From JBLKSS01 sp047607725 (GTDB taxonomy: Bacteria; Pseudomonadota; Gammaproteobacteria; Enterobacterales; Enterobacteriaceae): DNA of 24,385 bases. This document shows positions 7,868 through 14,111 of this stretch, one piece after another. Each line of letters opens with the position of its first letter. Position 1 is the stretch's first letter. The stretch lies in assembly GCF_047607725.1 (NCBI RefSeq), contig NZ_JBLKSS010000074.1, forward strand, positions 1 through 24,385, in the 5' to 3' direction. The translations under genes and the position numbers were made by a program. The notes beneath the pieces are model-generated. The model saw only the letters and a program-made list of their open reading frames with translations. It made no database searches and was not told where the DNA came from.

Positions 7868-8160
7868 TGCGTGGGGGCGTCTGCGCATCAACATGATTTT
7901 GCGGGCGGCGGGTCTGTTCGTGCATAAATGCGAATGTGCCTGCCGCGATCCTCTCGTACATAATTGCGATGGTGCGCGTGGCGGTCCTCTCGTGCATAAA
8001 TGTGGATGATGCGTGCGACGGTCTTCTCGCGCCTAAGCGCGATAAATGGCTGAGGGGGTCCTCTCGCGTCTAAACGTGATGGCGCCTGCGGCGGTTCGTT
8101 CGCGTATAAAAGGCTCACGCGCGGGCGGTGATGTGTCCGCGCCTATTCACGATGTCGCTC
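7868..8160. repeat. Degenerate tandem array of 36-37-bp units (thyA-ppdA gap)
   Basis: The 416-bp gap from 7860 to 8275 has no gene. It contains seven, possibly eight, head-to-tail units. The anchor TCG (TCC in the last unit) falls at 7918, 7954, 7990, 8027, 8064, 8100 and 8136, spacings of 36, 36, 37, 37, 36 and 36 bp. A weaker unit precedes at about 7880. A typical unit reads GCGGTCCTCTCGTGCATAA followed by ATGCGATGGTGC. Most units have a 16-bp core of the form TCG...TAA...GA with rough dyad symmetry, exact in unit 4 as TCGCGC-CTAA-GCGCGA. There are no spacers, so it is not CRISPR. Function is unknown. From 8165 to 8275 I see nothing assignable. Confidence 0.8.
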
Positions 8161-8275
8161 ATGCCGCCGTTGTATCTCCTGTTTCCCGTTTCCCGCCTTT
8201 CAATGATTGCATCACACGCCGCATAACTCAATTTCGCCGCTGGTCCACCGCCGCACGCCGCGCCACACTGCGGCA

Positions 8276-8754
8276 ATGAATGACTCCCTTAACAATAGCG
8301 GCTATACCTTGCCTGAGCTGCTCCTGACGCTGGCGTTGACCGCGCTGCTAATCCTGGCGGAAGTTATGGCTGGCGTCAGCATCAGTCGGCCCGGCAACTG
8401 GCGAGCAACGCCCACCAGTTGATGGATTTTATCGTGCGCCAGCAATGGCATGCCGCATGGGGTAACCGCCGCTGCCGGATCAATGCGGTCGGCGGCGAGC
8501 GCTGGCAGCTGTACGGCGATCCGCTATGCGGCTTGGGCCGCGCGGCACCGGGAGCCTGGCGCGAACCCGCGCGCGGCGTTGCTCCCTATACGGGTGTTCG
8601 CCTGTCGTTGTCGACGGCGGGCGAGCTGAGTCTGGGCGGGCGGCGCCACACCGCCAGCACGGCGCACTTCGTCCTCAGCAATCCGGCGGGGCGGCGGCGG
8701 ATGGTGGTTTCCGGCAGCGAGCGGGGGCGCTGGGCGGGGATCCCGTCATGCTAA
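8276..8754 (+). pseudogene. ppdA: ppdA, minor pseudopilin/prepilin-like protein, frameshifted
   Basis: The start MNDSLNNSGYTLPELLLTLALTALL carries a prepilin cleavage site (Gly before Tyr), Glu at mature position 5 and a hydrophobic helix. After codon ~28 the frame is lost. The continuation, YGWRQHQSARQLASNAHQL and on to the stop at 8754, lies in the next frame. That places a 1-base deletion at about 8358-8364. Rejoined, the protein would be about 159 aa (E. coli PpdA 156 aa). Its end MVVSGSERGRW corresponds to LVVSPWGRLRL in E. coli. It heads the ppdA-ppdB-ygdB-ppdC cluster of type IV pilus/type II secretion-like minor pilins upstream of recC. Confidence 0.82.
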
Positions 8755-9403
8755 CCGGGTGGGTGGGCGGCAGGGGCGCCGCTGTGGCGTTACTTCCCGC
8801 CGTAACGCTTTCCGCTGTGGCCGACACCGATGCCGCGCCCGTGGCGGCTGGCGAGGGTTGCACCGGCTTTAGCCTGCCGGAATTGCTGGCCGCCCTGGCA
8901 GCATACAGCGTGCTGTTGACGGTGGCGCTGCACCTTTTTCGCACTGCACCGTGGTGCCGAAGGAGCGATACTGCAGCTGAAATTGATGCGCCAGCTTGAT
9001 CTCTATGCGCTGGCCATGGTCAAGGACCTGCGTCGTGCCGGCTTTTCGCCGCAGGGCAAGGCAGGGTGCGCGCTGTGGATCGACAGACGCCAGGGGGAGC
9101 CATCCTGCTCCTGTCTTGTGGTCGGTTATGCCTATTACGCGCACAGCGATGCATCCGGGCATCTCGTCTCCGCCACCTTCGGCTATCGCCTGCGTCGGGG
9201 GGCGCTGGAGACCCAGCGTGATGTACGTGATTGCCAGGGGGGGCTGGGAAAAGGTGTTCAACAGCGATGAGCTGACGGTGACCCGGCTGCGATTTACCGC
9301 CCTTGCAGGTGGCGCGCTGCGCATTCATCTGGCCGCGACCGCCCGTCGTCGGCCGGATATCGGCTACGCCGTGACGCAGGTCGTGGCGCGGCGGAATCTA
9401 TGA
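8748..9403 (+). pseudogene. ppdB: ppdB, minor pseudopilin, two frameshifts
   Basis: The likely start ATG 8748 overlaps the ppdA stop (ATGCTAA). The prepilin motif is CTGFSLPELLAALAAYSVLL, with an unusually long leader of about 39 residues. The frame breaks at a T5 run (8935-8939), where one T fewer would restore HLFALHRGAEGAILQLKLMRQ. It breaks again at a G7 run (9237-9243), where one G fewer restores DCQGGWEKVFNSDELTVTRL. Both lesions look like +1 homopolymer slippage. Rejoined it is about 217 aa, ending at TGA 9401-9403 and overlapping ygdB by ATGA. E. coli PpdB is 187 aa; shared features include the D-L-RRAG segment and the C-Q/E-GGW motif. Confidence 0.8.
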
Positions 9404-9936
9404 GCCGGGAACGGGGTAGCTGCAGTGTATTGGCGCTGGCGCTCCTCAGCGGCTTTTGCCTGCTGGCGATGTTGAGTTGGCAGCGCGCGCTCCAGGTTTC
9501 GCTGGAGCGGGCGCGGGCGCAGCGTCATTATTTGCTGGCTTTTCACCAGGCGGAATCGTCCCTCGCTTGGGGGCTAAGCCAGCACTGGCCCGCCCGGCAC
9601 GGCGAATGCCGACAGCATCCCGCCGCGCCATTGCGGGTTTGCCTGCAGGTCAGCGGTCGGGGATATGGCTGGCTGCTGCGCGGGGAAGGAGGCGGAACGA
9701 TGCTGGCGCCGCCGTGGCGGCATTATCGGCGCGTCACGCTGCATTTGGCCGTAGCGCCGCCAGCCGCGGAGGATTTTGTTGCATCAACTTGTCCGACGGC
9801 ACCGAGGGATCCTGCCGCCGTGAATCCCCCGCCGGCGCCGGCGGCTCCCCTCGTGGTGGGAGCATCGCCGAACCCGGCGCGGACGCATTTTCTGCGGGCG
9901 CGGCACGACGGCTGGCTGGATTTTGACCCGGGCTAA
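9400..9936 (+). CDS. ygdB: YgdB-like protein of the pseudopilin cluster (DUF2509)
   Basis: ATG 9400 overlaps the ppdB stop. The N-terminus MSRERGSCSVLALALLSGFCLLAML resembles E. coli YgdB (MNREKGVSSLALVLMLL), with a single membrane segment. SSLAWGLSQHWPARHGECRQ also follows the family, as does GWLDF near the end. It has a long Ala/Pro-rich section (about residues 125-160), making it 178 aa against 135 in E. coli. The TAA at 9934 may itself be premature: the same frame continues 17 codons to TGA 9988-9990, which overlaps an ATG with a strong ribosome site, the same coupling seen at the other junctions of this operon. Intactness is therefore uncertain. Confidence 0.65.
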   Translation: MSRERGSCSVLALALLSGFCLLAMLSWQRALQVSLERARAQRHYLLAFHQAESSLAWGLSQHWPARHGECRQHPAAPLRVCLQVSGRGYGWLLRGEGGGTMLAPPWRHYRRVTLHLAVAPPAAEDFVASTCPTAPRDPAAVNPPPAPAAPLVVGASPNPARTHFLRARHDGWLDFDPG

Positions 9937-10056
9937 AAGCTGCGGCAGGCGTGGCGTAATAGCGTAAAAGTGCGCGGAGGAGCACGATGACGACAAAGCG
10001 GCAGGGGCGCGACGGCCGTCCCAGACAACGCGGCGTGACCCCGAACCGGCGAGGGG

Positions 10057-10175
10057 GACGGGATGTCAGATAAACGGCGAAGCGCGACGCTGGCGCGGCG
10101 GTGGGTCGGGACGCGAGAGGGATGGCGAAGCGTGATGCTGGCGCGGCGGCGGGACGGGATGCGAGACCGGCGACG
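10057..10175. repeat. 48-bp tandem repeat in the ppdC 5' region
   Basis: About 2.4 copies are seen. GGCGAAGCG recurs at 10076 and 10124, and GCTGGCGCGGCGG at 10089 and 10137, both exactly 48 bp apart. A partial third unit (GACGGGATGCGAGA) begins near 10153. Because 48 is a multiple of three, the repeat reads as Arg-rich 16-residue units in the ppdC frame. It lies between a well-placed ribosome site/ATG at 9987 and the conserved prepilin body. Confidence 0.7.
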
Positions 10176-10536
10176 ACGCAGGGTGCCAGATCCACAGCGG
10201 GGCGCTGGTCTGGTGGAGGCGCTGCTGGAGACGATGTTGCTCGCGATCACCGCGCTGGGGTTGCTGGAGTATAGTCAGCGGCTGGCGGTCTTCCAGCGGC
10301 GGTTACAGGATGTCTCGCTGGCGCTGAGTTTAAACCACCAGCGCCTGGAGCTGCTGCGTCAGCCGGCGGCCCCTGACGCGCTATCTCAGCCGCCCGGCTG
10401 GCGGATTAACGTGATTGAAGAATCCTGCGACGAGGATTGCCGGCGCGTTACCGCCATGGTCACCTTGCCGAGCGGCGAGCGCATCAGCCTCAACGAATGG
10501 GTTTGCCAGAATCCGGCCGGCATAACAGGTACGTGA
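10159..10536 (+). CDS. ppdC: PpdC-like minor pseudopilin, disturbed 5' end
   Basis: The conserved body starts at QRGAGLVEALLETMLLAITALGLLEYSQ: a basic leader, Gly cleavage site, Glu at mature position 5 and a hydrophobic helix. It ends DEDCRRVTAMVTLPSGERISLNEWVCQN, matching the GCVSISVTL...LHC end of E. coli PpdC. ATG 10159 gives a 15-residue leader, which suits the family, but its ribosome site is poor. The frame is open back to ATG 10063 through 48-bp repeats. The best initiation signal, GGAGGA before ATG 9987, is in a different frame and meets a stop at 10071. The gene may therefore be translationally crippled. recC begins 87 bp downstream. Confidence 0.6.
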   Translation: MRDRRRRRVPDPQRGAGLVEALLETMLLAITALGLLEYSQRLAVFQRRLQDVSLALSLNHQRLELLRQPAAPDALSQPPGWRINVIEESCDEDCRRVTAMVTLPSGERISLNEWVCQNPAGITGT

Positions 10537-10623
10537 TTGCTTGTGTTCCGGGCAAATCGCGTTAGAGTGGGCGCAGGCATTGTAATAAGCCCTTGGGCAG
10601 AAGGTGCGCATGGCGAGGAGTTT

Positions 10624-13600
10624 ATGTTTACCGTTTATCATTCCAACCAGCTGGATCTGCTTAAGACCCTTACCGCCGCGCTGATCGCAGGCAGGCCACT
10701 GCGCGATCCGTTCCAGCCGGAAGTGATTCTGGTGCAAAGCAACGGGATGGCGCAGTGGATGCAGATGGAATTGGCGGCACACTTCGGTATTGCGGCCAAC
10801 ATTGAATTTCCGCTGCCGGCCAGCTTTATCTGGCAGATGTTCACCCGCGTACTGCCCGATATTCCTGACGAAAGCGCATTTGCCAAACCGGCGATGACTT
10901 GGCGGCTGATGGCGCTGCTGCCTCGTCTGTGCCAGCAGCCGGATTTTGCGGCGATAAGCGAATATCTGCGCGATGACGATGATAAGCGTAAAGTTTTCCA
11001 GTTCGCCGCCCGGGTGGCGGATCTCTTCGACCAGTATCTGGTATATCGTCCCGACTGGCTGGAAAGCTGGCAGCGTGGTGAAGTGATTGACGGTATAGGC
11101 GAGGCCCAGCGCTGGCAGGCCCCATTGTGGCGAGCGTTAATGGCGGAGACGGAACGGGCGGGGCAGCCGCTGTGGCACCGCGCCAATCTCTATCAGCGTT
11201 TTATCCAGACCTTGACGCAAAGCCAGACGCGGCCGCCTGGATTGCCCGATAGAGTGTTTATCTGCGGCATCTCAGCGCTGCCTCCTACCTACCTGCAGGC
11301 GCTTCAGGCGTTGGGGCGCCATATCGACATCCATCTGCTGTTCACCAATCCCTGCCGCTATTACTGGGGGGATATCCGCGCTCGCGCTTTCCTCGCGCTG
11401 CTGCTGCACCGCCGTCGCCGGCACTATCAGCAGCAGACGGAGCAGGCGCTGTTCCGGCGCCCTCAACAGGCCGCCGCGCTGTTCGACGCGCTGGGAGAAC
11501 AGCAAATAGGCAACCCGCTGCTGGCCTCCTGGGGCAAACAGGGGCGCGATAATCTTTACCTGCTGGCGCAGATGGACGGTGTTGCCGAGGTGGATGCATT
11601 TGTTGAGCCAGCGGGTGATAACCTGCTAAGCCTGCTGCAGCGCGATATCCTGGCCCTTGAGGATCACGCAGTGATTGGCATGGAGGGCGAAACGCTCACT
11701 CAGGGCGGCGGCAAGCGGCCGCTGCGGCTGGATGACCGCTCGCTGAGCCTGCATGTCTGCCATAGTCCGCTGCGGGAAGTGGAAGTGCTGCACGACAGCC
11801 TGCTGGCGATGATAGCGGAAGACCCGACGCTGCGCCCGCGCGACGTGATTGTCATGGTGGCCGATATCGACCGTTATACTCCGGCAATCCAGGCGGTATT
11901 CGGCAATGCCGGCGGCGAGCGCTATTTGCCTTTTTCCATTTCCGACAGACGGGTGCGGCATCTCCATCCTGTTCTGCCGGCGTTTCTTAGCCTGCTGGAA
12001 TTACCGCGCAGCCGCTTTGTCGCCGAGCAGGTGCTAGCGTTGCTGGAGGTGCCGGCGCTGGCAGCCCGCTTCGCCATTGATGAGCAGGGGCTTCAACTGC
12101 TGCGCCTGTGGGTGGCGGAGTCCGGCATTCGCTGGGGCCTGGACGATGATACGCTGCGCGAACTGATGCTGCCCGCCCCCGGCCAGCATACTTGGCAATT
12201 TGGCTTGACCCGCATGCTGCTGGGCTATGCCATGGACAGCGAGAGCGGCGACTGGCAGGGTATTCTACCCTACGACGAATCCAGCGGCTTGATAGCCGGC
12301 CTGGTCGGCCAACTGGCTGAGCTGTTAATGCGGCTGCGCCAGTGGCGCGACCGGCTTACCCAGCCCCGCTCCCTGGACGCCTGGCTTGGCTGCGCCCGCG
12401 AAATGATCGAGGATTTATTTGCGCCCGACGCCGAGGCGGAAGCGGCGCTGGCGCTGCTGGAAAATCAATGGCAGCAGGTGCTGCAATGCGGTTTGCAGGT
12501 GGGATATGACCAGCCGGTGCCGGTGACGCTGCTGCAAGACGAGCTGGCCGCGCGGCTGGATCAGGAGCGGGTCAGCCAGCGCTTTCTGGCCGGCACCATC
12601 AACTTCTGTACGCTGATGCCGATGCGCTCAATTCCGTTCCGGGTGGTCTGCCTGCTGGGCATGAACGACGGCGTTTATCCGCGCACGCTGCCGCCGGCGG
12701 GGTTCGACCTGATGGCGCAGCAGCCACAGCGCGGCGATCGCAGCCGGCGCGACGATGACCGCTATCTGTTCCTGGAGGCGCTGTTATCCGCGCAGCAGCG
12801 GCTGTATATTAGTTTTATCGGCCGTGCCATTCAGGACAATACCCCGCGTTATCCGTCGGTGCTGGTAAGCGAGCTGAGCGATTATATTGCGCAAAGCTTT
12901 TATCTGCCCGGCGACGAGCACGCCGATGCCGAGAGTAGCGCTGACCGGGTGCGCGCGCATCTGTGGCAGTGGCATAGCCGTATGCCTTTCGCGCCGGAGA
13001 ATTTTTTGCCCGGCAGCGAGACCCAAAGCTTCGCCGACGAGTGGCTGCCGGCCGCCGGCGCCGAGGGCGAGGCGCTGGCGCTGGATGAGCTACTACGCTT
13101 TTATCGCCACCCGGTGCGCGCCTGGTTTGTGCAGCGCCTGGCGGTCTCCTTCCACCAAACGACCCTTGAGCTGGCGGCTGATGAACCTTTTGTCATCGAC
13201 GGTCTGACCCGCTATCAGCTCAATGACCGGCTGGTGAATGCCCTTATCGACGGGGAAAGCACCGACCGGCTGTTCCGCCAGGTGCGCGCCGCCGGCCTGT
13301 TGCCTTATGGCGCGTTCGGCGAGCTGTATTGGGCCCGGCAGTGTCAGGAGATGACGGTGCTCTCTGAGCTGGTACGGATGTGGCGATTGCCGGAAACGCA
13401 CAGTCTTGAGGTCTCTTTGACGCTGGACGAGGTGACGCTTTCCGGCTGGCTGCCGCGGGTCCAGGCGAATGGCTTGCTGCGCTGGCGTCCCGGCACGCTG
13501 TCGGCCCGGGATGGCCTGCTGCTGTGGTTGGAGCACCTGGCCTACTGCGCCATGGGCGGCGAAGGCGAGAGCCGGATGTTCGGTACGCGCGGCGAGTGGC

Positions 13601-13983
13601 ATTTCACGCCGCTGCCCGCCTGTCGGGCGAAAGCGTTTTTACTTTCTCTGGTTTCCGGCTACTGTCAGGGTATGGCGTCGCCGCTGCTGCTGTTACCCTG
13701 CGCGGGTGGCGCATGGCTAAGCCATTGTTACGACCCGGTGACGCAGAGCATCGACCGCGACGAGAGCCGGCAGCGGCAGGCCCGTGATAAACTTATCCAG
13801 GCTTGGCAGGGGAATGGCCATGTTCCCGGCGAAGGTGAGGATCCTTATCTGCAGCGGTTGATGCGTCAGTTGGAGGAACAACATATTGAGGCGATTATAT
13901 CGGCCGCTGAACGGTATTTGCTGCCACCCTTTATGTTCAATCTGGCGCAGAGTGAGCCGGCGAAACGCGAAAAGAAAGCCTGA
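10624..13983 (+). CDS. recC: RecC, exonuclease V gamma subunit (Chi recognition)
   Basis: This 1119-residue subunit of RecBCD scans for Chi and splits the duplex ahead of the RecB and RecD motors. The start MFTVYHSNQLDLLKTL at ATG 10624, with GAGGAG just upstream, agrees with E. coli RecC; the frame is open further upstream but without homology. Conserved stretches run end to end, for example QSNGMAQWMQMELAAHFGIAANIEFPLPASFIW, FTNPCRYYWGDI, YDESSGLIAGLVG, RGDRSRRDDDRYLFLEAL and GFGE/LRWRPGTLS. Around residue 805 (EWLPAAGAEGEALALDELLRF) it seems to lack about 20 residues found in E. coli, offset by a longer C-terminus. No frameshift is seen. A terminator-like hairpin follows. Confidence 0.95.
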   Translation: MFTVYHSNQLDLLKTLTAALIAGRPLRDPFQPEVILVQSNGMAQWMQMELAAHFGIAANIEFPLPASFIWQMFTRVLPDIPDESAFAKPAMTWRLMALLPRLCQQPDFAAISEYLRDDDDKRKVFQFAARVADLFDQYLVYRPDWLESWQRGEVIDGIGEAQRWQAPLWRALMAETERAGQPLWHRANLYQRFIQTLTQSQTRPPGLPDRVFICGISALPPTYLQALQALGRHIDIHLLFTNPCRYYWGDIRARAFLALLLHRRRRHYQQQTEQALFRRPQQAAALFDALGEQQIGNPLLASWGKQGRDNLYLLAQMDGVAEVDAFVEPAGDNLLSLLQRDILALEDHAVIGMEGETLTQGGGKRPLRLDDRSLSLHVCHSPLREVEVLHDSLLAMIAEDPTLRPRDVIVMVADIDRYTPAIQAVFGNAGGERYLPFSISDRRVRHLHPVLPAFLSLLELPRSRFVAEQVLALLEVPALAARFAIDEQGLQLLRLWVAESGIRWGLDDDTLRELMLPAPGQHTWQFGLTRMLLGYAMDSESGDWQGILPYDESSGLIAGLVGQLAELLMRLRQWRDRLTQPRSLDAWLGCAREMIEDLFAPDAEAEAALALLENQWQQVLQCGLQVGYDQPVPVTLLQDELAARLDQERVSQRFLAGTINFCTLMPMRSIPFRVVCLLGMNDGVYPRTLPPAGFDLMAQQPQRGDRSRRDDDRYLFLEALLSAQQRLYISFIGRAIQDNTPRYPSVLVSELSDYIAQSFYLPGDEHADAESSADRVRAHLWQWHSRMPFAPENFLPGSETQSFADEWLPAAGAEGEALALDELLRFYRHPVRAWFVQRLAVSFHQTTLELAADEPFVIDGLTRYQLNDRLVNALIDGESTDRLFRQVRAAGLLPYGAFGELYWARQCQEMTVLSELVRMWRLPETHSLEVSLTLDEVTLSGWLPRVQANGLLRWRPGTLSARDGLLLWLEHLAYCAMGGEGESRMFGTRGEWHFTPLPACRAKAFLLSLVSGYCQGMASPLLLLPCAGGAWLSHCYDPVTQSIDRDESRQRQARDKLIQAWQGNGHVPGEGEDPYLQRLMRQLEEQHIEAIISAAERYLLPPFMFNLAQSEPAKREKKA

Positions 13984-13993
13984 GTCAAGCGTT

Positions 13994-14040
13994 CGGGGCG
14001 CCGCCCCGGCGACGGCGGTAAGCGCCGTTATGTTGTTTTC
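13994..14040 (+). terminator. Putative Rho-independent terminator after recC
   Basis: Two hairpins follow the recC stop. CGGGGC-GCC-GCCCCG spans 13994-14008. ACGGCG-GTAAG-CGCCGT spans 14012-14028 and is followed by the T-rich TATGTTGTTTTC. The second is the better terminator. It suggests that ptrA-recB-recD starts from its own promoter in the 14029-14111 stretch. Confidence 0.55.
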
Positions 14041-14111
14041 TTGCACGTAAGTGTCACCTAAAAAAAGACTGTGGTCAGGAACGGCCCGCAAGGCAGCTAT
14101 CGGAGAGAGGA

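Noticed and set aside
7888..8118. Minus-strand open frame with 12-residue repeats (e.g. IHIYAREDR, RNYVREDR, RIYARTD)
   Set aside because: The period comes from the 36-bp DNA array. Some units are 37 bp and would break the frame periodicity, and there is no ribosome site or known domain.
7868..8160. CRISPR array
   Set aside because: Repeats are contiguous with no unique spacers, units are diverged throughout, and no cas genes are present.
10063..10158. Arg-rich N-terminal extension as a real part of PpdC
   Set aside because: It consists of 48-bp repeats, has no family match and would make an abnormally long prepilin leader.
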